Below are positions 1 through 9,926 of a stretch of 64,000 bases of DNA, piece by piece. Position 1 is the first letter of the stretch; the number at the start of each line of letters is the position of its first letter. The position numbers were made by a program, and so were the translations under genes. Below the pieces are notes generated by a model. The model was given only the letters and a program-made list of their open reading frames with translations, was not told the origin of the DNA and searched no databases. Source of the DNA: CAVRQM01 sp963838805 (lineage in GTDB: Bacteria; Pseudomonadota; Alphaproteobacteria; Acetobacterales; Acetobacteraceae); NCBI GenBank assembly GCA_963838805.1, contig CAWISK010000002.1:1-64000 (forward strand), written 5' to 3'.

Positions 1-716
1 ATAGGCTCTTGATGGATGGTTTTTTCCTTCGCCCAACGGATTTCGTCGGGGTTGGCGTAGGTGACGCCGGGTTCCCACCAAAGTGCCGGGGCCTGCACGA
101 AGGATGGCCGCTCCCTCAGGCGTGCGACGAGCGCCGCGATTTTCCGTCGGTGCGGCGCGTCCCAACTCAGGCCTAGCGGCCGCCGCTCAATGAACTGGCA
201 CCAGCACGCCAACAGCACGTCCTGCACGGACACGACGCCCGGAACGAAGCCATCCTCGGGACTCGCAAGTTCACCCTCGAACCAGTCGAACAGATGCTGA
301 TTGCGGATGCCGCATCGCACTGCGTGCGAGTTGTCTTCCTGGCGGATGCCTGACCAGCACAGCTGGGAAACCGTCGCTGTCGACACACCGAGCGTCTGCA
401 GTGACGCATGCAACAGCTTGTCTCGCCATCCGTGATCGAGGCGCACATATTCGGCCGCGAATGGCTTGCAGCCCTCAGGAGCGGGCAGGTTGGGATAGCT
501 CGCCATCAAGTATTCAATAATCACGGCCGAATCCCACAGCCGCAAATCACCATCGATCAGCGTCGGAACCTGAAGCGACGGCGCAACCTTGGCGCGCTCT
601 TCGACACTCGGCGTCGTGTAGGCCTCATCGTGCTCGAACGACAGCCCCTTTTCGGCGAGCACGACGCGGACCGCCCGCGCGAATGGCGAGCCGGTCGTGT
701 AGTAGAGCTTGCGCAT
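1..716 (-). CDS. Glutathione S-transferase family protein (cut by left edge)
   Basis: The frame opens at an ATG at 716 and stays open to the window edge, so about 238 residues are present and the C-terminal end is missing. The N-terminal part is a thioredoxin-like GST domain: it begins MRKLYYTTGSPFARAV, with the S-P-F-A-R stretch at the usual active-site position (residues 10-14), the cis-proline motif VPTL at 50-53, and the glutathione-contacting D-S-A-V at 62-65. The rest resembles the all-helical C-terminal GST domain. GSTs of this kind conjugate or reduce electrophiles with glutathione in the cytoplasm; the substrate cannot be told from sequence. Family assignment is firm, specific role unknown. 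Confidence 0.85.
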   Translation of the reverse strand, partial: MRKLYYTTGSPFARAVRVVLAEKGLSFEHDEAYTTPSVEERAKVAPSLQVPTLIDGDLRLWDSAVIIEYLMASYPNLPAPEGCKPFAAEYVRLDHGWRDKLLHASLQTLGVSTATVSQLCWSGIRQEDNSHAVRCGIRNQHLFDWFEGELASPEDGFVPGVVSVQDVLLACWCQFIERRPLGLSWDAPHRRKIAALVARLRERPSFVQAPALWWEPGVTYANPDEIRWAKEKTIHQEP

Positions 717-761
717 GCTTCACACCCCCGAGCGAGTGCTTCGGTGCCGCCCGATGATGGC

Positions 762-1190
762 TCACTTATAGGGCTGTTTCCAGCCGAATTGGGCGGATAC
801 CGTGCTGGAGGCCCTCTCTCCCGAAGCCGCCGCATGGAACGGCTTGCCCAACACCGCCGGTGCCGCCAGCTTCAACGGCACCAGGTCGAGCAAGATCTGC
901 ACCAGCACGACAACTGTGACGGCATACGCCAGCATCGCCAGCAATCGGAGATTGACCGCCGGGCCGAACGCCTCGGCCGGGTAGCGCACCACCGTCACGA
1001 ACCCGAACAGCAGCCCGCCATTGCCAGCCACAGCGGCTTCCACGTCGAGAACACCACCCGCCGGAGCTGGCCAATATCGGCGCGCGTTTCTTCGAGCGTC
1101 CGTGAATCGACGCACAGTTGCGCCCCGGCAAATGCATCCGGGGACGTCCGTAGCGAGCCAGGGCCAGGCCGGGCAACCGTCTCGCGTCAT
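762..1190 (-). CDS. Small membrane protein, probably frameshifted
   Basis: The ATG at 1190 overlaps the stop of the upstream TPR gene in an ATGA arrangement. The C-terminal half, from about 1010 down to 762, is convincing: it has two hydrophobic segments (around LLFGFVTVVRYP and LAMLAYAVTVVVLVQILL). The N-terminal part in that frame is rich in Cys, Trp and Arg and looks wrong. In another frame the same DNA encodes LEETRADIGQLRRVVFSTW, which reads naturally into the membrane part, so a single-base indel near 1010-1020 is likely. I do not recognise the family. Its position suggests co-transcription with the TPR gene. Confidence 0.45.
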   Translation of the reverse strand: MTRDGCPAWPWLATDVPGCICRGATVRRFTDARRNARRYWPAPAGGVLDVEAAVAGNGGLLFGFVTVVRYPAEAFGPAVNLRLLAMLAYAVTVVVLVQILLDLVPLKLAAPAVLGKPFHAAASGERASSTVSAQFGWKQPYK

Positions 1191-2047
1191 TGCCGCGCCG
1201 GTCCAGCGTCCAGCAGTGCCAGATCCTGCTGCGCCAGATCAGCGGTATCGGTGTCCGGCGCCAGGCTGATCGCCCGTTCCCAGTCCTGTCGGGCGCCTAC
1301 CGGATCGTTGGCCCGCTGCCGCAGAATGCCGCGCTCGAGCAGCGCCTCGGTATTGTCGGGGTCGCTCGCCAGCGCCCGGTTGATGTCGTCCTGCGCCAGG
1401 TCAAGGCGACCCAGGTGCCGCCAGGCGGAGCCGCGCAGCACCAGCGCGTCGATCCGCTTCGGATCGATGTCCAGCGCGTGCGACAGATCGGCCTGCGCGT
1501 CCGCAAATTTCTGCAACGACGCAGCGGCGATCGCGTGGTTCACCAGCAGATCGGCGTCGTCCGGAAGCAGGCTCAACGCCAGGGTGGCGGCGGCAAAGCC
1601 GCGGTTCTCGTCGCCGGCCATCAGCCATGCCTGGTCGGCCTGGTCGAAAACCTCGGCGCGAGCGGCGTCCGGCGCGGTGCTGGTCGAGGCCAGCGTTTCC
1701 AGCATCTCCGCTCCGCCCTGCGGGTCGCCCAGCTCGATCCTGGAGAGCGCCAGGCAGTGGGTGGCCGCCTCGCCGCCGCCATGCTCCTGCCAGGTCTCGG
1801 CCATGTCGCGGGCGCCCGAGGGGTCGTCGGGCAGCATCGCGAGGCAGCTCTCATACTCCGGACCCTGGGCGATGCGCGGTGGCACCGGCGGTATTGGCAG
1901 CGGCGATGCGTCGGCAGCCGCCCCATCAGCCATGACCGCCGGCGGCATGGTGGGAACGACCACAATCGGCCGCAGCCACCATGCGCCGGCGCCGGCGGCC
2001 AACAGCACAACGGCGGCGAGGCCGCCTCTGGCGACTCGCGTGTCCAT
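1187..2047 (-). CDS. Membrane-anchored TPR protein
   Basis: A protein of 286 residues starting at ATG 2047. An N-terminal hydrophobic stretch (GGLAAVVLLAAGAGAWWL) acts as membrane anchor or uncleaved signal, followed by a proline-rich linker and a periplasmic part. The C-terminal 150 residues hold at least three tetratricopeptide repeats, recognisable by spaced W/L-G-A-P residues, for example LLVNHAIAAASLQKFADAQ and LVLRGSAWRHLGRLDLAQ. TPR proteins act as scaffolds for protein partners; none is identifiable here. It is divergent from the gene at 2169, so the 120 bp between holds promoters for both. An in-frame ATG at 2095 is possible but would add an uncharacteristic tail. Confidence 0.75.
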   Translation of the reverse strand: MDTRVARGGLAAVVLLAAGAGAWWLRPIVVVPTMPPAVMADGAAADASPLPIPPVPPRIAQGPEYESCLAMLPDDPSGARDMAETWQEHGGGEAATHCLALSRIELGDPQGGAEMLETLASTSTAPDAARAEVFDQADQAWLMAGDENRGFAAATLALSLLPDDADLLVNHAIAAASLQKFADAQADLSHALDIDPKRIDALVLRGSAWRHLGRLDLAQDDINRALASDPDNTEALLERGILRQRANDPVGARQDWERAISLAPDTDTADLAQQDLALLDAGPARQ

Positions 2048-2168
2048 CCGGTTCGCAGTGTAGCGCGTCCGGCGACCCGCCGGCAAACTGGCCATCTGAG
2101 CGGCGGTGCCGGCGTCCTTTGCAATGTCGTGTCGTTCGTCGCCACAATCCGAGCAGAAAGCCAGGGAA

Positions 2169-2567
2169 ATGAACGAAAGAATGGCCGGAACGCCAGGCGG
2201 ACTGAGCGGCGGCCTGGTGATCGGCCTCGCCACGATCATCGGGCGCAGAACGCACACTCTGCACAGGACGCTCGACAAGGCATCCGAGGACTGGCTCGAC
2301 CGCACGGCGTCTGCCGCTTTCGGCTACGCCTACGGCATGTTGCGTGGGCGCTTGCCGAACCTGCCGTCCGTCGTGCTCGGTGGCCTCTATGGGACCGGCC
2401 TCTATGTCGTCGCCATTGCCGGGATCGCACCGCTTGTGCGCATCACCAGGGGCGAGCAGTCCGTTTCCGGACGGGTACGCGGCGAACGGTTGAGCGTGCA
2501 TGTCCTGTACGGCCTGCTCACAGCGATTGTCGCGGATGTGCTGAGGGCAGGTCGTGGACACGCATGA
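2169..2567 (+). CDS. Small glycine-rich membrane protein, unknown function
   Basis: 132 residues. The start at 2169 is preceded by an AGGGAA ribosome binding site. There are two Gly-rich hydrophobic stretches (GGLSGGLVIGLATIIG near the N-terminus and VVLGGLYGTGLYVVAIAGIAPL in the middle) with a charged amphipathic segment between them and a short hydrophobic C-terminal helix, so it is probably an inner-membrane protein with two or three helices. I do not recognise a family with certainty. The stop falls just before the start of the following epimerase-like gene, so the two are probably co-transcribed. Confidence 0.6.
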   Translation: MNERMAGTPGGLSGGLVIGLATIIGRRTHTLHRTLDKASEDWLDRTASAAFGYAYGMLRGRLPNLPSVVLGGLYGTGLYVVAIAGIAPLVRITRGEQSVSGRVRGERLSVHVLYGLLTAIVADVLRAGRGHA

Positions 2568-2577
2568 CCCGCCGGTC

Positions 2578-3442
2578 ATGCACCTGCTCGTGTTCGGCCT
2601 CGGCTACAGCGGTGCCGCCATTGCCGCCGCAGCGGCGCGGGCGGGGCACGCGGTTGTGGGCATCAGCCGCGATCCAGATCGGCGCCACGGTGCCGGGAGT
2701 GCGGATCGTGGATTTCGCCGCTGCGCGCGAGGCGGTGGCAGATGCGACGCACATCGTCTCGACCGTCGCCCCGGCCGCTGACCGCTCGGACGCGCCAGGG
2801 ATTGACCCTGTGCTGCTGGCCTGGCGGCAGTCGCTGGACGAAGCGCGAGGCCTGCGCTGGCTAGGCTACCTCTCCACCACCGGCGTCTATGGCGACCGCG
2901 GCGGCGGCTGGGTGGATGAGCGAACACCGCCCGCTCCGGGGCAGCCGCGCAGCCGTCGCCGTCTGGCGGCCGAGCAGGCGTGGCGTGCACTGGCCGGCGA
3001 TCGTGTAGCCCTGGATCTGTTCCGCGTTGCCGGCATCTACGGCCCGGGTCGTTCAGCGCTGGACGATGTGCGGGCCGGCCGTGCGCGCCGGGTGGCAAAA
3101 CCCGGTCATGCGTTCGGCCACATCCACCGAGACGACATCGTGGGTGCCGTCCTCGCGGCCGCCATCCAGGACCGGCCCGCCGGGGTGCGGGTGCTGCATC
3201 TGTCCGACGATCTTCCGGCGGAGCCGTCCGACATGGTGGCCGAGGCCGCAGCCCTGCTGGGGGTGCCGCCGCCTCGGTTGATCCCGTTCGACCAGGCCGC
3301 CGCCTCGATGAGCGACATGGCACGCAGCTTCTGGGCCGAGCATCGCCGCGTGGACAGCGCGCTTACCCAGCAATGGCTCGGCAGGCCTTGGCGTTATCCG
3401 CACCTATCGCGAAGGCTTGCGCGCGATTCTGGCCAAAGGTGA
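2578..3442 (+). CDS. NAD(P)-binding epimerase-like protein (SDR, YeeZ type), frameshifted
   Basis: The N-terminus MHLLVFGLGYSG carries the glycine-rich dinucleotide-binding motif of an extended SDR / YeeZ-like protein. The body continues in a different frame from about 2690: VPGVRIVDFAAAREAVADA, then LGYLSTTGVYGDRGG (the S-T-T-G-V-Y-G-D segment typical of this family), then FRVAGIYGPGRSALD. One indel lies at about 2670-2690. A second is likely near 3390, because the expected ending TYREGLRAILAKG is found one frame away from the stop at 3442. The family contains nucleotide-sugar epimerases and poorly characterised oxidoreductases; the substrate is unknown. A GTG at 2554 is an alternative start. 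Confidence 0.7.
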
Positions 3443-3770
3443 GCGGATCAGGCGGGCTGTGCCACGGCGAGCCAGCCGGCGTCGATCCCGCGCAGGCCCG
3501 CAACGCTCTGCGCGTGATGCGGCGGCGCAGGGAGCACTGACGGAGCGGGAATCCGAAACGGGAAGCGTGTGTCCTCGGCCCGGTCCGGTTCGATCCGATC
3601 CGTGGCGGTGTGAACAGGCTGCGCATCTCTCCGTCTGGCGTCTGCGTGGCGGTAAGGTTGAATTGCCTCGGTCCGGCAGTCCGGCAAGCGGCGCGAGACA
3701 TGCGGCCTCGTAAAGCGGTGCGGGTCTTCACAGTCTTCGCTCGCTAGCGGTGTAAGTCTCGGACAGCGTG
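3443..3770. other. Intergenic region without a recognisable gene
   Basis: These 328 bases lie between the stops of the epimerase-like gene and cbbR, which converge. Open frames exist on both strands but their translations are Arg/Ser/Pro-rich and show no motif or ribosome binding site. No tRNA, clear terminator hairpin with a T-run, or repeat was seen. Confidence 0.5.
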
Positions 3771-4704
3771 TCAGCCATGCATGGAGGCCCGCTGATACGG
3801 CAGGAACAGCCTGCCTTCCTCGGTGAAGAACCGTCCCACCTCGTCGGCCGCCGGCATCAGCCGCCGCTCCGCCATGCGCACGACATGCCATTGCCGGATG
3901 ATCGGCAGCCCCTTCACATCGAGGATCGACCAGGCGGCGCGCCTGCACTTCCATGTCGATCGTGTGCGCGGACAGGAAGGCGATGCCAAGCCCCGCCATC
4001 ACCGCCTGTTTCACCGTCTCGTTGCTGCCGATCTCCATGCCGATGCGCGGAGCGATGCCGGAGTTCGGCGAAGAACCGCTCCATCAGCGTGCGCGTGCCG
4101 CTGCCCGGTTCGCGCACCAGGAAAATCTCGCCGGCCAGCGCCGCCGGCGGCACTGCGCGGCGACCGGCCAGGCGATGTCCGGGCGGGCGCCACGACGACG
4201 TGCGGGTGGTCGCCGATGACCGAGGAGGCGACGTCGATCTCGTCCGGCGGTCGGCCCATCACCGCGAGATCGAGGTCATGCTCGCGCAGGCCGCGCATCA
4301 CCTCGGCGCGGTTGCCGACCATCAGCCGCAGCTCGATGCGCGGATGCGCCTGCGCGAACGCGGCCAGCACGCGCGGCGCGAAATACTTGGCGGTGCTGAC
4401 CACGCCCACATGCACGGTCCCGGTTTCCGACCCAGCCAGGGCGGCAAGCGAGGCGGCACTGTCGCGACAGGACGGCCTCGATCCGACGCACAGTGTCGGC
4501 GAGCAGGCGTCCGGCATGGGTCGGCACCATGACCCGCGGCGGTTCGCTCGACCAGCGGCAAGCCCGATCTGGTCGGACAGCAGCTGCATCTGCAAGCGTG
4601 ACGGCCGGCGGGGAGACATTCAGCGCCTGTGCCGCGCCGGTGACGGAGCCGGTGCGCGTCACCGCGGCGAAGACGCGCAGCTGCTTCAGGGTGACGTTCT
4701 TCAC
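3771..4704 (-). CDS. cbbR: LysR-type regulator of the Calvin cycle operon, heavily frameshifted
   Basis: Divergent from the cbb operon, as cbbR usually is. The N-terminus NVTLKQLRVFAAVTRTGSV followed by GAAQALNVSPPAVT is a LysR winged-helix DNA-binding domain. Downstream fragments in shifting frames give GTVHVGVVSTAKYFAPRVL, HPRIELRLMVGNRAEVMRGL, EIFLVREPGSGTRTLMERFF, ETVKQAVMAGLGIAFLSAHT and finally a fragment ending FLPYQRASMHG: the co-inducer-binding domain in correct order. At least five frameshifts interrupt it. No ATG fits; a GTG at 4704 behind AGGAAA is my choice, with a TTG at 4725 also in frame. CbbR activates cbb transcription in response to Calvin cycle metabolites. Confidence 0.85.
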
Positions 4705-4706
4705 AT

Positions 4707-4719
4707 TCAGTTTTCCTGA
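4707..4719. promoter_or_regulatory. Probable CbbR binding site
   Basis: TCAGTTTTCCTGA fits the published CbbR consensus TNA-N7/8-TNA and sits inside a perfect inverted repeat (TTCAG, 5 nt, CTGAA at 4706-4720). It lies just upstream of the chosen cbbR start, in the divergent cbbR-cbbF region, where autoregulation and operon activation are expected. A second short inverted repeat (CTAA-N5-TTAG) is at 4728-4740. Confidence 0.5.
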
Positions 4720-4823
4720 AGGCAACGCTAAGTTCTTTAGTCTGGACCCGCAAGACGACCCGCAAGGAAGCTGACCCGCAGAACCAGCCCGCTCCCACGA
4801 TGCGGCGGGTCAGGGAGGTTCGG

Positions 4824-5896
4824 ATGGCGGATCGGATCGCCGCTCGAGGACTACCTGGCGGCCGGCGCCGGCCACGACGCGGCGACGACCCAGGCGGTCG
4901 CCGAGACCGTCCTGGCGATCGCCCGCGCCGGCTGCGGCATCGCCGATCTGCTCGCCGCCGGGCCGCTGAATCCCGGGTCTCGCACGCGCATCGCGGCGAC
5001 AGCAACGGCGACACGCAGAAGGAACTCGACCTGCGCGCCGACGCGCTGGTGCTGGACGCGCTGCGGACCTGCCCCGTGGCCTGTCGTCGCCTCCGAGGAA
5101 CGCGACCACGGCGGAAACGCTGCGTCCGGGCGCGCCGCTCGCGGTGGCGATCGATCCGCTGGACGGCTCGTCGAACATCGACACCAACGCCCCGGTCGGC
5201 ACGATCTTCTCGATCCTGCGGGCGCTGCCGGGCGAACCCGCCGCATCGTTCCTCCGCCCGGGCGCGCGAGCAGCTCGCGGCCGGGCTTTCTGATCTACGG
5301 GTCGCAGACCGCGCTGGTGGTGACGCGCGGCGACGGGACGCATGTCTTCACGCTGGACCGCGGAGCGCGCGGCTTCCTGGCACGCGGCCGCCGCGGTCAG
5401 CATCCCGCCTGGCCGCCGCCGAATACGCCATCAACGGCTCCAACCAGCGCCATTGGCCGGCGCCGGTGCGGCGCTACGTGCGCGAGTGCCAGCTGGGCGC
5501 GACGGACCGCGCGGCCGCGATTTCAACACCCGCTGGATCGCCTCAATGGTGGCGGAGGCATACCGCATCCTGGTGCGCGGCGGCGTCTATCTTTATCCGG
5601 CGGACGCCCGCACCGCCTATCGCAGCGGGCGGCTGCGGCTGATCTATGAGGCGAACCCGATCGGCTGGCTGATCGAGCAGGCCGGGGGAGCCGCGACTGA
5701 CGGCCAGCGCCGCATTCTCGACCTGCTGCCCACGCACATTCACCAGCGCGTGCCGCTGGTGTTCGGCGCGGGCGAGGACGTGGCGCTGATCGCCCTCTAT
5801 CACGCTGCGCCTGATGGCAATCATGACCGACCCGCTCTTCGCCAGCGCGCTCGCTGTTCCGCGACACCTCCGACCTGCGTGGAGCCGCGCGCATGA
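4824..5896 (+). CDS. cbbF: Fructose-1,6-bisphosphatase class I, frameshifted
   Basis: First gene of the cbb operon. The ATG at 4824 follows GGGAGG with 5 nt spacing. In broken frames one reads LEDYLAAGAGHDAATTQAV, then the substrate/metal-site region DGSSNIDTNAPVGTIFSIL, then LIYGSQTALVVTRGDGTHVF, AEYAINGSNQRHWPAPVRRY, FNTRWIASMVAEAYRILVRG, LIYEANPIGWLIEQAGGAA and HIHQRVPLVFGAGEDV. These are the ordered signature segments of FBPase, which hydrolyses fructose-1,6-bisphosphate (and often sedoheptulose-1,7-bisphosphate) in the Calvin cycle. At least six single-base shifts occur, which I take as sequence errors. Its stop overlaps the cbbP start. Confidence 0.85.
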
Positions 5897-6771
5897 GCGC
5901 GCGCCATCCGATCATCTCGGTCACTGGATCCTCGGGCGCGGGCACGACCTCGGTGCGCAACACCTTCGAGCAGATTTTCCGCCGCGAGAAGATCGCCGCC
6001 GCCTTCATCGAAGGCGACGCTTTCCATCGCTACGACCGGGCCGGGATGCGCGAGAAGATGCAAGGAGGAAGTCGGAGAAGGGCGACAACCATTTCAGCCA
6101 TTTCGGGCCCGAAGCCAATCTGCTGGAGGACTTGCAGGCGACATTCGCCGAGTACGCGGAGAACGGCGGCGGCCGCACCCGCCACTACATCCACGACGCT
6201 GATGAGGAGACAGCTCTACGGCGCGCCGGCCGGCACGTTCACCGATTGGGAGCGCCTGCCGGAACCCACCGATCTTCTGCTCTACGAGGGCCTGCACGGC
6301 GCCGTGCGTCACGGCAGCATCGATACCGGCAGGCACGCCGACGTGCGCATCGGCGTGGTGCCGGTGATCAATCTGGAATGGATCCAGAAAATCCATCGCG
6401 ACCGCTCGACGCGGAACTACTCGACCGAGGCGGTGATGGACACGATCCTGCGGCGGATGCCGGACTACGTCCACTACATCTGTCCGCAATTCACCGAGAC
6501 GGACATCAATTTCCAGCGCGTTCCGACGGTCGATACGTCGAACCCGTTCATCGCCCGCTGGATTCCGACGCCGGACGAATCGATCGTGGTGATCCGCTTC
6601 CGCAATCCGCGCGGCATCGACTTTCCGTATCTGCTGTCGATGCTGCACGGCAGCTTCATGTCGCGCGCCAACTCGATCGCCATTCCCGGCAACAAGCTCG
6701 ACCTCGCGATGCAGCTCATCCTGACGCCCATCATTCTGCAACTCATCGAGCGCAAGCGGAGGGCGGCATGA
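5893..6771 (+). CDS. cbbP: Phosphoribulokinase, with two compensating frameshifts
   Basis: 292 residues. The ATG overlaps the cbbF stop. It starts HPIISVTGSSGAGTTSV, which is the P-loop of bacterial phosphoribulokinase, and continues with FIEGDAFHRYDR. Between about 6065 and 6205 the reading frame is displaced: the correct text (GDNHFSHFGPEANLLEDL, RTRHYIHDADEE) is in the next frame. It then returns to frame for YEGLHGAV, VPVINLEWIQKIHRDRSTR and the C-terminal part, so one base is probably lost and another gained. The enzyme phosphorylates ribulose-5-phosphate to ribulose-1,5-bisphosphate, the RuBisCO substrate. Class I (proteobacterial) type by length. Confidence 0.9.
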   Translation: MSARHPIISVTGSSGAGTTSVRNTFEQIFRREKIAAAFIEGDAFHRYDRAGMREKMQGGSRRRATTISAISGPKPICWRTCRRHSPSTRRTAAAAPATTSTTLMRRQLYGAPAGTFTDWERLPEPTDLLLYEGLHGAVRHGSIDTGRHADVRIGVVPVINLEWIQKIHRDRSTRNYSTEAVMDTILRRMPDYVHYICPQFTETDINFQRVPTVDTSNPFIARWIPTPDESIVVIRFRNPRGIDFPYLLSMLHGSFMSRANSIAIPGNKLDLAMQLILTPIILQLIERKRRAA

Positions 6772-8806
6772 ACGACGTCATCACGCTGGCCGAGCTGATG
6801 CTCGACGACGCGGCCGGCGGCGACGGAAGACATGGCCAACGCGATCCGCGCGCTGGCGATGGACGCGGTGCAAGCAGCCAACTCCGGCCATCCGGGCCTG
6901 CCGATGGGCATGGCGACGTGGCGACCGTGCTGTTCACCCGGCACCTGCGCTTCGACCCCGCCGACCCGGCCTGGCCGGACCGCGACCGCTTCGTGCTGTC
7001 CGCCGGGCACGGCTCGATGCTGCTCTACGCGCTGCTGCATCTGTGCGGCTATCCCGGCGATGACCGAGGCCGAGACTGCGCCGCTTCCGGCAATGGGGTG
7101 CGCTGACGCCGGGCCATCCCGAATACGGCCACACGCCGGGCGTGGAAACCACCACCGGCCCGCTCGGCCAGGGACTGGCCACCGCCGTCGGCATGGCGAT
7201 CGCCGAGCGGCATGCTGAACGCCCGCTTCGGCGACGACCTCGTGTCGGCACATGCACCTATGTCCTGGTCGGCGACGGCTGCCTGATGGAGGGCATCAGC
7301 CAGGAGGCGATCTCGCTGGCCGGGCATCTCGGCCTGTCGCAGCTGATCGTGCTGTGGGACGACAACCGCATCTCGATCGACGGCCCGACCTCGCTGCTCG
7401 ACGTCGGAGGACCAGCGCGCGCGCTTCGCGGCCGCCGGCTGGCACGTGGCCAGCGGTGGACGGTCACGATGCCGAGGCGGTGGACGCGGCGATCGCGGCG
7501 GCGCGCGCCAGCGACCGCCCGTCGATGATCGCCTGCCGCACCGTGATCGGCTACGGCAGCCCGAAGCGCCAGGGCACCGCACGCCGCGCACGGCGCGCCG
7601 CTCGGCGCCGACGAGGTCGCGGCGACGCGCGCCAATCTCGGCTGGCCGCATCCGGCGTTCGTGGTTCCGGAGCGTGCGTGCCGCGTTCCGGGAGGCCGGC
7701 GCTCGCGGCGCTGCCGCTGCATCGCGCATGGAACGCGCGGGTGGGCGCGCAGGACAGCGCAGTGGCCGGCACGCCATGCACGACATCGACGCGGGACCGC
7801 ATCCCCGACGACGGCGTTCGAGGCGCTGCACGCGCTGCGCGCCCGCTGGCTCGCCGCCGCCGGCAAAGCTCGCGTCACGTCAGGCGTCGCAGAAGGTAAT
7901 CGAGGCGCTGGCGCCGGCCATGCCGGCCCTGGTCGGCGGCTCGGCCGACCTGACGCACTCCAACCTGACGCTGGTGAAAGGGCAGGAGCCGATCGGCGCC
8001 CGGACGGTTTGCCGGCTCGTATATCCACTACGGCATCCGCGAGCACGCGATGGCCGCCGCCATGAACGGCATCGCGCTGCATCGCGGCCTGGTGCCCTAC
8101 GGCGGCACCTTCCTGGTGTTCTCCGACTATGCGCGCCCGGCGATCCGGCTGGCCGCACTGATGCGGCTGCGCGTGATCCACGTGATGACCCATGACAGCA
8201 TCGGCCTGGGCGAGGACGGCCCCACGCATCAGCCGGTCGAGCATCTGGCGAGCCTGCGCGCCATCCCGAACCTGCTGGTGTTCCGCCCCGCCGACGCGGT
8301 GGAGACGGCGGAGGCGTGGGAATGTGCGCTGGCCGCCGCGGGCACAGCCGTCGATCCTGTGCCTGTCGCGGCAGGCCCTGGCGTCCGCTGCCGCGAGCGG
8401 AGCGAGCCGCCGGCCGATGTCCGGCTCGGCGCGTACGTGTTGCGCGAGCCGGCGGGCGGGCGCGACGTGACGCTGATCGCCACCGGCTCGGAGGTCGGCG
8501 TGGCCGTGGCCGCATCCGACCGGCTGGCGGCGGACGGGATACGCGCCGCGGTGGTCTCGGCACCCTGCTGGGAGCTGTTCCGACGAACAATCCGAGGCCT
8601 ACCGCCGCGACGTGCTGGGCGGGGCACCGCGCGTCGGCGTCGAGGCGGCCATCGAGGGCGACTGGGCGCGCTGGCTTGGCGAGCGCGGCGTCTTCGTCGG
8701 CATGAAGGGATTCGGCGCATCGGCGCCCGCCGAGACGCTGTTCGAGAAATTCGACATCACGCCCGACGCCGTGGCGCGCGCCGCCCGGCGGCTCATCGGA
8801 CAGTGA
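6768..8806 (+). CDS. cbbT: Transketolase, frameshifted at many points
   Basis: The ATG at 6768 overlaps the cbbP stop. The ordered segments of transketolase are all present but scattered over three frames: MANAIRALAMDAVQAANSGH, RDRFVLSAGHGSMLLYALLH, GVETTTGPLGQGLATAVGMA, YVLVGDGCLMEGISQEA (thiamine diphosphate motif), HYGIREHAMAAAMNGI, VIHVMTHDSIGLGEDGPTHQ, and a C-terminal end GVFVGMKGFGASAPAETLF. It moves two-carbon ketol units between sugar phosphates to regenerate ribulose-5-phosphate. Five or more single-base shifts are needed to read it through; the last third (from about 8010) is mostly in one frame. Confidence 0.88.
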
Positions 8807-8819
8807 GGGAGACAGGATC

Positions 8820-9903
8820 ATGGCCCGCATCACGCTGCGCCAGTTGCTGGACCACGCCGCCGAGCATGCGTACGGCGTGCCGGCCTTCAACATCAACAAC
8901 ATGGAACAGGTGCTGGCGATCATCCGCGCAGCCGACGCCGCGGATGCGCCGGTGATTCTGCAAGCCTCGCGTGGTGCCCGCAGCTACGCCGGCGACATCA
9001 TGCTGGAGAAGATGGTCGAGGCAGCGGAGGCGATGTTCCCCGCCGTGCCGATCTGCCTGCACCAGGATCATGGCAACGACGAGGCGACATGCCTCTCCGC
9101 AATCCAGCACGGCTTCACCTCGGTCATGATGGACGGCTCGCTGCGCGCCGATGCCAAGACCCCAGCCGACTGGGACTATAACGTGTCGATCACCGCGCCA
9201 TGTGACCCGCATGGCGCACAAGGTCGGCGTGTCGGTCGAGGGCGAGCTTGGCGTGCTGGGCAGTCTGGAGACCGGCCACGGCGAGGCAGAGGACGGGCAC
9301 GGCGCCGAGGGCGCGCTGTCGCACGACCAGCTGCTGACCGACCCCGATCAGGCCGTGACCTTCGTCCAGCAGACCGGGGTCGATGCGTTGGCGATTGCCA
9401 TGGGCACCTCGCACGGCGCCTACAAGTTCTCGCGCAAGCCCGACGGCGACATCCTGGCCATGCACGTGATCGAGGCAATCAACACCCGGCTGCCGAACTT
9501 GCATCTGGTGATGCACGGCTCCTCCTCGGTACCGCAGGAGCTGCAGGAGCAGTTCAACCGTGCCGGCGGCGAGATGTCACAGACCTGGGGCGTGCCGGTG
9601 GAGGAGATTGTCCAGGGCATACGGCATGGCGTGCGCAAGGTGAACATCGACACGGATTGCCGTCTGGCGATGGCGGCGCAGTTCCGCCGCGTGGCGCAGG
9701 AGGATCGTGCGGAGTTCGATCCGCGCAAGTTCCTGAAACCGTCGATGGACGCGCTGATGAAGCTGTGTCGCGGCCGCTTCGAGGCATTCGGGGCTGCCGG
9801 CCATGCGCAGCACATCCGCCCACTCAGCCTGGCCGAGATGACGCGGCGCTACGCGAGCGGGTCGCTGAACCCGCGCCCGGCGATCACCGCCGCCGCGGCG
9901 TGA
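8820..9903 (+). CDS. cbbA: Fructose-bisphosphate aldolase class II, one frameshift
   Basis: The ATG at 8820 sits 13 nt after the cbbT stop, behind AGGGAGACAGG. The N-terminal half reads LDHAAEHAYGVPAFNINNME and PICLHQDHGNDEA (zinc and catalytic residues of class II aldolases) up to about 9195. The C-terminal half continues one frame over: HKVGVSVEGELGVLGSLETG, LAIAMGTSHGAYKF, LVMHGSSSVPQEL, GVRKVNIDTDCRLAM. A single indel near 9197 explains it; uncorrected, the first frame runs without a stop into cbbL. The zinc-dependent aldolase condenses triose phosphates to fructose- or sedoheptulose-bisphosphate. Confidence 0.92.
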
Positions 9904-9926
9904 ACGGATTTGATGGGGAGACTGGC

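Noticed and set aside
1190..2550. Plus-strand open frame running ahead of the epimerase-like gene
   Set aside because: Its first 1.3 kb is antisense to the TPR protein and has no ribosome binding site. Only the last part (from about 2690) matches the epimerase family and is reported there.
3771..8806. Calvin cycle genes as true pseudogenes
   Set aside because: cbbL, cbbS, cbbX and cbbE are intact in the same operon, the shifts are single bases in both directions, and essential genes in the window show the same damage.
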